A DNA stretch of 29,101 bases, taken from IMG/VR virus record IMGVR_UViG_3300046009_005091, positions 1 to 29,101 of that record. One strand, 5' to 3'. Source of the DNA: a virus. The translations under genes and the position numbers were made by a program. The notes beneath the pieces were generated by a model. It had not been told where the DNA came from, searched no databases, and saw nothing but the letters and a program-made list of their open reading frames with translations. Shown one piece after another: positions 1 through 11,900 of this stretch (positions are counted from its first letter, which is position 1; the number at the start of each line of letters is the position of its first letter).

Positions 1-444
1 GCAACTATTGACAACGAAAAATTATTTACAGAAAGGTTTCAAACTAATAATTTAGATATTAATGGTAATACCATTACTACGTTAGTAGCTGATACTGATA
101 TTAATATTACTGCATCAGGAACCGGTGGAGTACATCTTGGAAATTTACGTGTATCTAATGATACAATAACAAATGTAGTACCAAATGCAGTTACTGAATT
201 TGTTAATAGCGGTACTGGTTATGTTAAATTTGCAGGAACTGGCGGGGTAGTAATTCCGGTTGGTGATACTGCAACTAATCGGCCGTCTAATCCAGAAACT
301 GGCATGATGAGATTTAATACTGCATACGGTGTTGTTGAATTATTTAACGGGTTAACATGGAACAGTGTTGCAGGTGACACCGGCGGTGTTACTACTGCTG
401 CAGCAAACGAAATTGGATTAGCATCCGCATTAATTTTTGGATAA
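1..444 (+). CDS. Phage tail-fibre-type structural protein, C-terminal part (5' end cut off)
   Basis: The reading frame is open from base 1 to TAA at 442-444, giving 147 residues of a protein whose start lies upstream. It is rich in Asn, Thr, Ile and Gly, with short beta-strand-like repeats such as LDINGNTI and INITASGTGGVHLG. A segment near residues 85-120 reads TNRPSNPETGMMRFNT, followed by VELFNGLTWNSVAG. This 'P..G..RFNT....E.F.G..W' pattern is common near the C-termini of phage fibre and baseplate-attached proteins, including those of T4-like cyanophages. It ends IGLASALIFG. The next gene starts 3 bases later, so the two are probably cotranscribed. The exact position in the virion cannot be told. 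The structural-protein call is fairly secure; 'tail fibre' is inferred from composition and neighbours. Confidence 0.75.
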   Translation, partial: ATIDNEKLFTERFQTNNLDINGNTITTLVADTDINITASGTGGVHLGNLRVSNDTITNVVPNAVTEFVNSGTGYVKFAGTGGVVIPVGDTATNRPSNPETGMMRFNTAYGVVELFNGLTWNSVAGDTGGVTTAAANEIGLASALIFG

Positions 445-447
445 GCA

Positions 448-777
448 ATGGCTACATTTTTAAGAACAACAGTAAAGAAAGATATTGGAACTACTCCAAT
501 TCAAGCATTAACCCCAGGTGCAACTAGTTATTTTACAGTCATCGGGTGCAATTTAGCAAATACTACAGACAATGAAATATTTGTAGATATTTCAGTTACT
601 GATTCAAACGGAGTAACAGGTGTATATATTAACAATTTAATTATTCAACCGTATACTAGCTCTAAGGTTATTACTAACGGCGAAAAATTAATTATAGCAG
701 GCAATTGTATCTTAACAATTACTAGCGATACTACAAATAGCGTAGATGCAGTAATTAGTTACGCCGAAGTTATATAA
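448..777 (+). CDS. Small virion protein, predicted beta-sandwich (109 aa)
   Basis: Unnamed 109-residue protein starting 3 bases after the previous stop, with only a weak GGA upstream as ribosome-binding site. Alternating hydrophobic strands and T/N-rich turns, with no signal peptide or membrane segment, suggest a small all-beta domain. Residues 29-51 (FTVIGCNLANTTDNEIFVDI and the next three) and the C-terminal half align by eye with the two ends of the 2970-residue protein at 5965-14877, where a huge repeat block separates the matching halves. That makes this gene the compact form of the same domain. I believe such small domains occur as accessory virion proteins in T4-like marine phages, but no biochemical role can be assigned. 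Context (fibre-type genes on both sides, same strand) supports a tail or capsid accessory function. Confidence 0.6.
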   Translation: MATFLRTTVKKDIGTTPIQALTPGATSYFTVIGCNLANTTDNEIFVDISVTDSNGVTGVYINNLIIQPYTSSKVITNGEKLIIAGNCILTITSDTTNSVDAVISYAEVI

Positions 778-786
778 GGAAATAAC

Positions 787-1152
787 ATGAGTAATAGCAA
801 TAACGTATATGGTCAATCAACTGACGATTTAGGAGGTGCACCTCGATATTTGTATGCACTTCGCAGAACTGATGACGGTGACCTTTATATTTCAAAAGTT
901 GATCAGTTAAGTAATACTGATTCGATTCAAATAAACGCTCCTGGAGACGAAATTGACAATTTTACTGAATTTGATGTTGGGGTTGATTTCTTGGAAGGAC
1001 GCGATATATACCATAATTTAATCTACCCTAATTTAAATTATGAACAAATGAGATGGGACGACAGAAACATTTATTATTACATAAACAGCAATGGCGAATT
1101 TGTAGCTAGAGTAAATCAAAGATATAGTTACAATGGTCCCGACAATGCGTAA
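787..1152 (+). CDS. Hypothetical small virion-associated protein (121 aa)
   Basis: Not recognised as a named family. The start is supported by AAGGA eight bases before ATG. The protein is acidic and rich in Asp, Asn and Tyr. Near its N-terminus it has RYLYALRRTDDGDLYISKVD, and further on EFDVGVDFLEGRD and EQMRWDDRNIYYYINSNGEF. The last third, with W, YYY and an 'NGEFVARV' strand, looks like a compact beta fold. There is no transmembrane segment or signal peptide. It sits in a tight run of structural genes (9 bases after the previous gene) and its stop codon overlaps a candidate late promoter for the next gene. A minor tail or baseplate component is the simplest guess, resting on position only. 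Confidence 0.5.
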   Translation: MSNSNNVYGQSTDDLGGAPRYLYALRRTDDGDLYISKVDQLSNTDSIQINAPGDEIDNFTEFDVGVDFLEGRDIYHNLIYPNLNYEQMRWDDRNIYYYINSNGEFVARVNQRYSYNGPDNA

Positions 1153-1158
1153 TAAATA
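1151..1158 (+). promoter_or_regulatory. Candidate T4-type late promoter (AATAAATA)
   Basis: AATAAATA matches the T4 late promoter box TATAAATA at seven of eight positions, and the relaxed NATAAATA form associated with T4-like marine phages. It overlaps the stop codon of the upstream gene and ends 27 bases before the ATG at 1185, so a transcript starting about six bases downstream would have a leader of about 21 bases containing AAGGA. The surroundings are very AT-rich, so a chance match is possible. The same box recurs at a similar distance before 5965 and 18535, which raises confidence. Confidence 0.5.
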
Positions 1159-1184
1159 TAAAATATATTTTAAGGAATTAACAA

Positions 1185-4100
1185 ATGGCAGAGTTTAAAT
1201 TAGGACGACTACGTTTTGTTTGGCAAGGTTCATGGATCACGTCACACGCGTATGTTAAAGATGATATAGTAAAGTACGGCGGTAGAACTTATGTATGTTT
1301 AGTTGGGCATACATCAGGTGCGTTTTATTCTGACTTAACTGCAGCTACACCAAAATGGACAGTAATGTCAGATGGTGTTAGTTGGGCTGGATCATGGGCA
1401 CCTAGTACTGTATATAAAGAAAATGATATTATTAAATTTGGTGCAAAAGACTATATTTGTATATCAGGACATACTTCAAGTGCAACTGCTAACAGCGGAT
1501 TTTATTCTGATTTAACTACACACTGGACATTATTATCAGATGGTTATGTATTCATTGGTACATGGGGTACTTCTACATTTTATAAGATTGGTGATATTGT
1601 TAAGTTTGGCGGTAAGAATTATATTTGTACATCAGGACATACTTCAAGTGCAACTGCTAACAGCGGTTTTTATGCAGATGCATCAAATTGGACTTTACTA
1701 ACTGATGGCCAAACTTGGATTGGTGCATGGGGTACATCTACATATTACAAAATTGGAGATATTGTTACTTACGGTGCAAATGGCTATATTTGTAAATTAG
1801 GGCATACTTCTAGTTCAGTTTTAGCAGGCGGATTTTACTCTGATCTTTCAACAAACTGGGATCCGTTAACTACAGGACAAACTTGGAAAGGTACATGGAC
1901 AATTTCTACATATTACAAAATTGGTGATATTGCTAAATTTGGTGCAAAAGAATATATTTGTACAACTGGACATACATCAAGTTCAACTGCAAATAGTGGG
2001 TTTTATTTAGATTCTGCAAACTGGTCTTTATTAGTAGACGGTGTTTCATGGAGTGGTTCATGGAGTGCAACTACTTATTATAAAATTGGTGACATCGTTA
2101 CTTACGGTGGAACTACTTACATTTGTCAAACTGGCCACACTAGCGCAGCTGCACTTGAAACAAATCAATCAAACTGGAATGTTTTAGTCAACGGTATTAA
2201 TTTTGTAGGTGATTGGTCTCAACCGGTTGCGTACAAAGTAAATGACGTCGTTAAGTACGGCGCCGATGTATGGATTTGTAATACATCTCATACTTCAAAC
2301 AGTACATTTAATACTACAAACTTTAGTATATTTGTTGAAGGATTGCAATATGTAGATACCTGGAACACAGTTGACTCATATACATTAGGTGATGTAGTTA
2401 CATATGGTGGTTATACTTACGTATCATTAACTACAAATAACGTTAACAATACTCCATCATTAAGTTTAAGTAATTGGAGCCCAATTACTACCGGCTTTAA
2501 AATGATGGGAGATTGGTCTAGTGCAACTGCATACTTAGTTGGCCATGTTGTTAGATACGGTGCGTATACGTATGTTGCTACTATAGATAATACTAACACT
2601 GCACCACCAACAAGTACAAGTACTTGGACATTATTAAGCACCGGTTTAATGAGTAAAGGTGCATGGACAAGCGGTACTGAATACAAATTAGGTGATGTTG
2701 TATCATATACTTCAACATCATATTCATGTATTTTATCTCACACTGCTGCTGCTGGCAATAGACCGGATGCGGATATAACCGGTACTTATTGGACACTATT
2801 AGCACAAGGCAGTGCAAACTCGTTTAACACAACCGCAGGCGATATTACATATAGATCAGGTAGTGGATCTGACACAAGATTAGGAATTGGATCAGACGGA
2901 CAAGTATTACGTGTTATGAACGGATTGCCAACATGGGATGCATTTGGTACTATTGATAACGTATTTTATGTTTCTACTAACGGAACCGATGCTGCAGATT
3001 ACGGTCCTACGTTAGATAAACCATGGAGAACTATCAAATATGCATGTAATGCAGTTACTAACGGTGTGTTTAATCCTAATGCTAGATTCTTATTAACTGC
3101 AAATAAAAACTGGATGGTAAAAGAAATGTATTATTGGATGCTTTATCAAAAAGCTAATAGTAATTCACCATTTACTCCTAGTTCAGTGTTTGATGCAACT
3201 AGAACTCAACGTGATGCAAAATATATTGTTGATGCAATGATTTACGATATTTCTAGAGGTGCTAATAGTCAATCAGTCGAAACTGCATTATCATATTTTG
3301 CTCCAGGTAGTACTAATACACTTGTTAATGCAACCGTAGCAGCCGAAATTGAATACATTAAGGCAGCTATTACAAAATTGTTAGGATTAACAGGAAACGC
3401 ACTTAGCAACACTGCTCCTGCACAAAATTATCAAACCCTAATGTCTGCTCCGAGTCCAGTATCGCAAACTATTAATTTAAGCTACACTGCTGAATCTGGG
3501 GCAAGCACTAAAATAACAACATTATTTGGAATTATTACTACCGCACTAGCTGCAGTTAGTACAACTTCGATTCCAATAGCTAACCAAGGCGAAACTGCAA
3601 CTATTTTTGTAAAAAACGGTACATATGACGAAATTTTACCAATTAGTATTCCGCCTAATGTTGCATTAGTAGGCGACGAGTTACGCGGTACTATTGTTCA
3701 GCCAGCTGCCGGTTACTTAACATCAAACATGTTCTATGTTAGAAGTGGTTCTGGTGTTAGAAATATGACACTTACTGGTTTAACTGGTACGTTAGGTCCT
3801 GTTAATAGCTATGGTACGAAACGTCCAACTGCAGGTGCATTTGTTAGTTTAGATCCAGGTACTGGTGTTGACGATACATCAGTATGGATTATATCTAGAT
3901 CACCTTACGTTCAAAATGTAACAACAATTGGTACAATGTGTGTTGGTTTAAAAATTGACGGTTCATTACATAGTGGCGGCAATAAATCGATCGTTGCAAA
4001 CGATTTTACACAAGTTATTAATGACGGTATTGGTGTATGGTGTACAGGAACAAATGCTAGAACAGAACTTGTTTCGGTATTTACATATTACAACTACATT

Positions 4101-5930
4101 GGTTATTTGAGTGAGTCTGGTGGTAAAATTCGTGCAACAAACGGTAACAACTCATATGGTACATTAGGATCAGTTTCTGAAACATATGATGCTACTGAAA
4201 TTCCAATTACAGGTACTGTTACTAACCGTGCTCAACACGCAACTATAACAAATGTATTAACTGACGGTAACAATATTTTATGGTTAGAATATTCAAACGC
4301 CGGGCAAGAATATTCAACAGCAACATATTCAATCACTGGAACAGGATTTAATGCAGCAGTTAGTTCTCCTAACATCTTTAATAATGCAATTGCTGAAGTA
4401 CGTATTGCTAACGGTGGTAACGGTTACATTAGAGCTGTAAACTCTGCGCAAATCGGTGATGCAACTACGATTACATTATCGGCTGCTGATACTGCAAGCG
4501 CATCACAATACATTGGTATGAGAATAATGTTAACTGCAGGTAAAGGTACTGGACAATACGGCTATATTCAGGCATTTAATGCAGGTACAAAAGTTGCTAC
4601 GATTTACCAAGAATCAACAGGTACTCCAGGTTGGGATGTTGCGGTAGCTGGCACACTAGTCCATACCGCATTAGATTCAACAACAACTTATAGCATTGAA
4701 CCAAGAATTACATTTACTGGCACAGGCGGCTCAGGCGCAATAGCTAGAGCAGTTGTTTCAGGGAGTGCAATTAGTGCAATTAGAATCATTAATCCGGGTT
4801 CTGGATACACCGGTTCTATTACAATGAATATCATTGATCCAAATGCATCGAGCGCAGGTACATACACTGTAAGAAAACAAAATGGAGTTTTAGGACAACC
4901 AACATGGGGTAATAGAGGTACTAGCTATACAACTGCACTTGCTACTATTACAGGTGACGGTGTTGCTGAATTCTTACAAACTGGTTATTATTTAACAATC
5001 GAAGCACTGACTGATCTTCCTACACCTGGATCATCAATTGCAATTGCTGGAAATACTAACTTCTATGCTGTAGTTTTAGTATCTAGTCAATCTGGATCAG
5101 CTGGAAATTACACTGCAACATTACAAATTAATCCATCTTTATCAGTTGCATTAGCTCCTGATCAAGGTACTGCAGTAACAATACGAGCGCAATACAGTCA
5201 AGTACGATTAACTGGACATGACTTTTTAGCAATCGGAACAGGAAATGTTGTTTCTACAAACTATCCTAATAACCCGTTAGTACAGCCAACCGCTGCAGCA
5301 CAAGTTACACAAAATGGTGGCGGACGTGTATTCTATACATGTACTGACCAAGATGGTAACTTTAACGTAGGTAATTTGTTTACTGTACAACAAGCGACTG
5401 GTATTGCTACTTTGAACGCTAGTAATTTTAACTTATCTGGATTATATAGTTTACAACTTAGCGGCAGTGGAGCAACGATTAGCCAATTTAGTACAGATGG
5501 CACATTTACTGCAAATAGTGATGCATTAATTCCTACACAACGAGCAATTAAAACATTTATTGCTAGCCAATTAGGTGCAGGTGGTGCAAACTTAGCAGTA
5601 ACAAGTTTAACTGCTGGTAATATTTTTCAATCTAGTAATGTAATTACTACATTGAATAACGTTGATTTAGTAATTCAACCAGCAGCTGGTAACAAAGTTC
5701 AATTCCCAACCGGTGTTAATCACGGAACTGGATCTACGGAAAACTATGCAGCAGGATCTGCAATTACACACGAATCTGGATCAACTGATACGTATGCAGC
5801 AGGTTCACAATTAACCTTAAATGGTACTGCAACACAAAACACAGCACCAACAAATCCAACCGATGTACCAAATAAAAAATATGTTGATCGCGTTTTAACG
5901 CTAAACAACCTATGGACATCAGCTTGGTGA
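1185..5930 (+). CDS. Large tail-fibre-type protein: ten WxG/HTS repeats, beta-helix and conserved C-terminal domain (1581 aa)
   Basis: Likely a host-recognition fibre or baseplate-attached protein. Residues ~7-541 are ten tandem repeats of about 50-57 residues of the form W.G.W....Y..GDIVKYGG..YIC..GHTS...W..L.DG. These resemble carbohydrate-binding CBM5/12-type modules, which also use a short aromatic-rich beta fold, so sugar binding is plausible but not shown. A linker (DITYRSGSGSDTRLGIGSDG) leads to FYVSTNGTDAADYG near residue 593, the usual opening of a pectin-lyase-like beta-helix. A helical insert (about 629-790) contains RDAKYIVDAMIYDISRGAN. The helix resumes near 811 with NGTYDEILPISIPP. 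Near 1380, GRVFYTCTDQDGNFNVGNLF begins a C-terminal segment of a kind I associate with T4-like cyanophage virion proteins; NKKYVDR near 1563 may be part of a trimerising end. AAGGA precedes the start. Copy number in the virion is unknown. Confidence 0.8.
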   Translation: MAEFKLGRLRFVWQGSWITSHAYVKDDIVKYGGRTYVCLVGHTSGAFYSDLTAATPKWTVMSDGVSWAGSWAPSTVYKENDIIKFGAKDYICISGHTSSATANSGFYSDLTTHWTLLSDGYVFIGTWGTSTFYKIGDIVKFGGKNYICTSGHTSSATANSGFYADASNWTLLTDGQTWIGAWGTSTYYKIGDIVTYGANGYICKLGHTSSSVLAGGFYSDLSTNWDPLTTGQTWKGTWTISTYYKIGDIAKFGAKEYICTTGHTSSSTANSGFYLDSANWSLLVDGVSWSGSWSATTYYKIGDIVTYGGTTYICQTGHTSAAALETNQSNWNVLVNGINFVGDWSQPVAYKVNDVVKYGADVWICNTSHTSNSTFNTTNFSIFVEGLQYVDTWNTVDSYTLGDVVTYGGYTYVSLTTNNVNNTPSLSLSNWSPITTGFKMMGDWSSATAYLVGHVVRYGAYTYVATIDNTNTAPPTSTSTWTLLSTGLMSKGAWTSGTEYKLGDVVSYTSTSYSCILSHTAAAGNRPDADITGTYWTLLAQGSANSFNTTAGDITYRSGSGSDTRLGIGSDGQVLRVMNGLPTWDAFGTIDNVFYVSTNGTDAADYGPTLDKPWRTIKYACNAVTNGVFNPNARFLLTANKNWMVKEMYYWMLYQKANSNSPFTPSSVFDATRTQRDAKYIVDAMIYDISRGANSQSVETALSYFAPGSTNTLVNATVAAEIEYIKAAITKLLGLTGNALSNTAPAQNYQTLMSAPSPVSQTINLSYTAESGASTKITTLFGIITTALAAVSTTSIPIANQGETATIFVKNGTYDEILPISIPPNVALVGDELRGTIVQPAAGYLTSNMFYVRSGSGVRNMTLTGLTGTLGPVNSYGTKRPTAGAFVSLDPGTGVDDTSVWIISRSPYVQNVTTIGTMCVGLKIDGSLHSGGNKSIVANDFTQVINDGIGVWCTGTNARTELVSVFTYYNYIGYLSESGGKIRATNGNNSYGTLGSVSETYDATEIPITGTVTNRAQHATITNVLTDGNNILWLEYSNAGQEYSTATYSITGTGFNAAVSSPNIFNNAIAEVRIANGGNGYIRAVNSAQIGDATTITLSAADTASASQYIGMRIMLTAGKGTGQYGYIQAFNAGTKVATIYQESTGTPGWDVAVAGTLVHTALDSTTTYSIEPRITFTGTGGSGAIARAVVSGSAISAIRIINPGSGYTGSITMNIIDPNASSAGTYTVRKQNGVLGQPTWGNRGTSYTTALATITGDGVAEFLQTGYYLTIEALTDLPTPGSSIAIAGNTNFYAVVLVSSQSGSAGNYTATLQINPSLSVALAPDQGTAVTIRAQYSQVRLTGHDFLAIGTGNVVSTNYPNNPLVQPTAAAQVTQNGGGRVFYTCTDQDGNFNVGNLFTVQQATGIATLNASNFNLSGLYSLQLSGSGATISQFSTDGTFTANSDALIPTQRAIKTFIASQLGAGGANLAVTSLTAGNIFQSSNVITTLNNVDLVIQPAAGNKVQFPTGVNHGTGSTENYAAGSAITHESGSTDTYAAGSQLTLNGTATQNTAPTNPTDVPNKKYVDRVLTLNNLWTSAW
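1203..2808 (+). repeat. Ten tandem protein repeats (W.G.W / GDIVKYG / YIC..GHTS)
   Basis: The N-terminal third of the 1581-residue protein is ten consecutive units of about 50-57 codons. Units 2-6 are the most alike (YKIGDIV, YICTSGHTSS, SGFYSDL). Units 7-10 have drifted: 8 and 9 lose the Cys and the HTS motif, and 10 keeps HTAAAG. At DNA level, units 2 and 3 share 'catcaggacatacttcaag' (19 bases) and the run that follows, showing a recent duplication or conversion. Confidence 0.85.
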
Positions 5931-5936
5931 TAAATA
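5929..5936 (+). promoter_or_regulatory. Candidate T4-type late promoter (GATAAATA)
   Basis: GATAAATA matches the T4 late box at seven of eight positions, overlaps the TGA stop of the preceding gene and ends 29 bases before the ATG at 5965. The expected transcript would start near 5942, leaving a short leader that carries the strong ribosome-binding site AGGAG. It would drive the 2970-residue gene and probably the adhesin genes after it up to 18467, since no strong hairpin was noticed between them. Confidence 0.55.
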
Positions 5937-5964
5937 ATAAAAACGATCTAGGAGTTATAATAAA

Positions 5965-8900
5965 ATGACAACAGCTTCAAAATTTGGCGCACAAGACTTA
6001 AATGGTAACCCGTTTAACTACCAACAAATTGTTGCTCCGGCTTCAAACAGCAACATAGTAGTAAACACTAACTTTGCAAACAGAAATGGTGCAGACGCAA
6101 AAGTGAGATTAGCGGCAACATCTGTTCCGTTAGTGTCACAAACAGTGTCTAGTACGCAAGGATTGTATCCATACGCTGCAACTTCAAGTGCAGCGTCTAC
6201 TACGATTCCAACAATTCAAACATTAACTGTCAGTAATACCACTGCCGGTACAAACTTAATTACTACACAATCTATTCCCGTAACAGCAACTGCTATTAGT
6301 ACTAACCTTATTACGTGTACTAGCACAACAGCGTTAGTAATTAACCAACCGATAGTGTTTAGTGGTAACTTAGGTAACTTAGTTGCAGGTACAATATATT
6401 ACATTTTAACAATTAACAGTAATACAACATTTACAGTGTCAACTACACTTGGTGGTATTCCGTACAATTTAGTTACTGCATACGGCGTTGTTAACTTACA
6501 ACAAACTACAAGTAATCTTCAACTTAATGAACCAATCGTATTTACTGGAGTTTCATTTGGCGGACTTAATACTGGACTTACATATTATGTTTCGACAATT
6601 CCTAGCAGCACTACTTTTACAGTTTCTACCTTCCCAGCTGGTCCGATTAGTCAGTTGTTTACTGCAACCGGTGTACTAACTTTAGGTTTCTCAGTAAAAC
6701 CTGCACCAGTTAACTTTTCTTCAACCTCAACAGGTACTGCTGTTAGTACATTGCAAACTCTTACAATTAGCAATACCACAACTAGTACAAACGTATTTAC
6801 AACTGCATCAGTTGCAGTTACTGCAACTACCGTTAGTACTAATATAATTACTACTTCTAGTACTGCTACATTGTCTATTGGTCAACCAGTAGTTTTTAGC
6901 GGTAACTTAGGCAACTTAATTTCTGGAACAGTATATTATGTTCAAAGCATTCCAAGTGCTACAACTTTTACAGTATCAGCAACATGGGGTGGTGCACAAT
7001 TTGCATTAGCTACTGCAGCTGGCAGTGTTAACTTCCAACATGCTACTAGCAATTTAACTATTAACCAACCAATTATTTTCCAAGGAATTGCATTTGGTGG
7101 TGTCATTTCACAGACAACGTATTACATTTTAACAATTAACAGTAATACAACGTTTACTGTATCAACAACACCAGGAGGCACTGTACTTGGATTAGGTACT
7201 GCAACCGGTACAATGATTCTTGGATCATCACCGTATCCTTCAACTGTGAGCGTTTCGAGTACTGCATCAACTATAGTTGCAGGTACAATTGTTGTAACTA
7301 ATACCACATCTAGCACTAACATTATTACATGTGCTAGTACTACAACATTAGCAGTTAATCGACCAGTTGTGTTTAGCAGTAACTTAGGTAACTTAATTTC
7401 AGGTGTAACTTACTATGTGTTAAATATTATCAACCCAACACAATTTACAGTAAGTGCAACGCAGGCTGGGGTAGTTTATCCATTGGCAACTGCAACTGGT
7501 AATATTACAGTTTTACCACAACAACTATTAACAATTGGGTTATCAACGTATGCTGCAAATAGCAGTACATTTAGTACATTAAACGTTCAAGTAACAAACA
7601 CTACAGTAACTACTAACCTTATTACGTGTGCATCAACCTCAAACTTGTATCCAGGTATGCCAATACAATTTTTAGGTTCTGCATTTGGTAATTTAAATCT
7701 CTATGGTAATACACTATATTATGTATTAACAGTTAACAGTCCAACTACATTTACTATTAGTTTTTCAGTAAACGGTCCGGTATATGTGCTATCAACTGCA
7801 TCTGGTACAATGTGGGTGCAGAATGCAACATCTAACTTATCGCCAAATCAACCAGTTGTGTTTTCATCAGGTGCACCTACACAACGTATGAATATTTCAA
7901 ATACAACAGTTACTACAAATGTGTTAACTACTGCATCGATTGCAGTTACTGCAACAACGGTAACAACTAACGTAATTACTGCAGCTGATACGTCACTATT
8001 AGTAATTGGACAACCAGTTGTGTTTAGTGGTTCATTAGGAAACTTAGTTGCTAACACAGTGTATTATGTATTAACAATTCCAAGTTCAACACAATTTACA
8101 GTTTCGGCTTTATTAAATAACACTGTATTTGTATTAGCAACAGCAGCTGGTGGTATTACTGTACAAGCAGCAACTGCTAACTTGATTGTTAACGAACCGA
8201 TTGTATTTACAGGTACAACATTTGGTAACATTGTTGCAAACACTACGTATTATATTCAAAGCATTGTTTCAAATACAACATTTACAGTTTCATCAACAGT
8301 AAACGGATCTGCACTTGCATTAACGACTGCAACTGGTACAGCAATGACTGGCACATTTGCAATTCCAACGTTCCCATTAAACATTGGAAGTACTACTGTT
8401 ACTAGCAATTTGATAACAACTGCAACTGTATCAGTAACAAATACAACTGTTACTACTAACATTATTACTTGTGCTAGTACTGTATCAATAAACGTTGGTC
8501 AAGCTATTGTATTTGCAGGTACTACATTTGGTAATATTGTTGCTGGTACAGTATATTATGTTCAAAGCATTCCGAATACTACTACATTTACGATAAGTGC
8601 AACGTTAAATGGTACACAATTTGCATTAACAACTGCAACTGGTACTTGTACATTCCAGCAATCAACTACTGGATTAGTGTTAAATCAAGGCATTCAATTT
8701 AATGGTACTGGATTTGGTAACCTTACAGCTAACACGACTTTTGTATTTTATGTTTTAACAATTAACAGTACTACAACATTTACTGTTTCAACTGTTCCTG
8801 GCGGCGCAGTTTTTGCATTATCAACAGCAACTGGTACGTTAGTTACTAACCCTCCATTGTTTGGTGGTGTTATTGCCGGTGTAACGTATTATATACACAG

Positions 8901-11900
8901 TATTCCAGCTAGCACACAATTTGAAATTTCAACAACACCGGGCGGTTCACCGTTAGCATTAACGCTTTCACCACAAGCTGGTAACTCGACTACTTATGGG
9001 GTTATGCGAGCAATTATTAGTCCAAATACATCAACTAACACTAACGTAATGACTACAACCTCTATAGCAGTTACTGCAACTACTACTGGAACTAACGTAA
9101 TTACTTGTGCAAATTCATCAAAATTTGCAATCGGTCAACCAGTTGTGTTTAGTGGCGAATTAGGCGGATTAGTTGCTAATACCGTTTACTATGTATTAAC
9201 AATACCTACTTCAACAACATTTACTGTGTCTGCTGCATCAGGTGGGGTAACATTTGCGTTAACTTCTGCAACAGGCAGTATTACTGTTCAGCCGTCAACT
9301 GCAGGGTTGTCAATTAACCAACCAATATCTTTCTCTAACGCATCAACTCCGTTAACTATTTCATCTACTACAGTTAGTACAAATTTATTAACAATGAATG
9401 CAATTGCAGTTACCGCCACAACAATCACAACTAATGTTATTACTTGTTCAAGTACTTCTACATTAGTTGCTGGGATGCCTGTTGTATTTGATGGTAACTT
9501 AGGAAATTTAATATCAGGCACTGTATATTACATTGCTTCAATTGTGTCTTCTAACACATTTACTGTTAGTTCAACTTTTAATGGTTCAGTATTTGTATTA
9601 GCAACTGCAAGTGGTGCAATTAACGTTTATTCTGCTACAACTAATCTAGCAGTAAATCAACCAATTGTATTCTCAGGTACTACATTTGGTAATATTGTAG
9701 CTGGCACAACATATTATGTTGCTAGTGTTCCATCATCAACGACCTTTACTGTATCGGCATCGATCAACGGATCTACATTTGTAGTAAGTACTGCAGCAGG
9801 TACAATGACTGGAAGTTTATCAACGTTTGGGGGTATTGTTGCTGGTATAACTTATTATATTCAAAGTATCCCAACGTTAACCCAATTTACAGTAAGTGCA
9901 ACATACGGCGGTATACCGTTTATGTTAACAAACTTTAATGGTTCGATGACTGGTAATATTATGCCGTCGATACAATCAGTAGCAGTTTCAAATACAAATG
10001 TTACCGGTAACGTATTAACGACTGCAACCATTGCAGTGACAAATACTACTGCAACTACTAACGTGATTACATGTACTAGTACATCAACATTAACTATTGG
10101 TCAACCGGTTGTGTTTAGTGCTGCATTAGGCGGACTGATTGCGAACACAACTTACTATGTATTAACAATCCCGAGTACAACAACATTTACAGTGTCTACT
10201 GTAATTTACGGATCTGTATATGCATTAAGTACTGCTGTCGGTACTATTAATGTTCAACAATCAGTTGCAAATTTTACTGTTAACCAAGCAATTGTATTTA
10301 CTGGTACAACATTTGGTAATATTAATCCTAACGTTGCGTATTATATATTTTCAATTTTATCGCCAACTACATTTACTGTTGCTCAATCGCTTAATGCTTC
10401 TCAATTTGTATTAACAACTACAAGCGGTACTATGTATGCAAATACAGTTGCAACTCAAATCTTAACAGTAGGTAATACTAATACTAGTAACCAACTTACT
10501 ACAATGAATATTGCTGGCACACAATCATCAGCAGGTACAAACGTTCTTACTGTAACTAGCACATTCTTTTTTACTGTTGGTATGCCTGTAGTATTTGATA
10601 CTGCAATTGGCGGTATTACGATCGGGACTATTTATTATGTACAAAGTATCCCAACTGCACAACAATTTACAGTTTCATTATGGCCAAATGGTCCACAGGT
10701 GATTTTGTCAACATCAACAACTGGCTTTGGTGTTCGTCAAGCAGTTACTAATTTGATAATTAACCAACCAGTGGTATTTAGTGGTATTACATTTGGTAAC
10801 ATTGTTGCAGGTACAACATATTATGTTCAAAGTATTGCATCGTCAAGTATATTTTGTGTTTCGGCAGCACCAAATGGTTCACAATTTGGGTTATCAACTA
10901 CTAGCGGTACAATGTATTATACTCCGTTATCGACTAATGTTACTGCAATTGATGCAATTGTTGCAACTCCTATCGCAGTAACTGCAACAACTTCTGCTAC
11001 CGGATTAGTTACTTGCGCAAGCACAAGTAGACTTGCAATCGGTCAAGCAATAGTGTTTAGTGGTGCATTAGGTGGTTTACTTGCTAATACCGTTTACTAT
11101 GTATTAACAATTCCAAGTGCATTGACGTTTTCTGTATCGACTACACCAGTAAGCGGTACACTAGTATTAAGCGGATCAACAACAGTAAATATTAACCAAG
11201 TTTTATTATCTGATGCAACTGGCAGTATTAATGTTCAACAATCGACTGCTAACTTAGCTGTCGGTCAACCTGTTATATTAACATCTCCGTATGCAGCAGT
11301 AACAGTGTCAAATACAACTACTAGTACTAATGTGATTACAACTGCATCGATTGCAGTGTCTGCAACTTCATCAGTTAACAATTATATTACTGCTACAAGT
11401 ACATCTACATTAACAATTAACCAACCGGTTGTGTTTAGTGGTGCATTAGGAAATTTAGTTTCTGCAACTGTATATTATGTTGCAAGCATTCCAAGTTCTA
11501 CACAATTTTCAGTAAGTTTAGTAATTAACGGGTCGACTGTTACATTAACGACTGCGTCTGGAAGTATTAATGTTCAACAAGCTACTACTGGATTAGTTGT
11601 TAATCAACCGATTGTGTTTAGCGGAACTGCATTTGGTAATATAGTATCAGGTACAACATATTATATCCAAAGTATTGCATCTAATACAACATTTACTATC
11701 TCTGCTTCATACAACGGTGCGGTATTTGCATTAACTACTGCAAATGGATCATTAACTAGTACATTTACAGGGTTTGGCGGATTAGCTGTTAATACAATCT
11801 ATTACATTCAAAGTATTCCAAGTTTAACTAGCGTTATTCTTTCAAATATTTTAGGTTCGGCAACTACAACAACATTGAATGCAACAACTACTATTTTAAC

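Noticed and set aside
1154-1170. 7-bp AT-only hairpin (AAATATA AAA TATATTT) before the 1581-residue gene
   Set aside because: It is pure A/T, has no T-run and does not cover the ribosome-binding site. It is most likely a by-product of AT-rich spacer DNA.
1203-2808. CRISPR-like array
   Set aside because: The repeats are coding, in frame, ~150-170 bases long and diverged; no short identical repeats with unique spacers occur.
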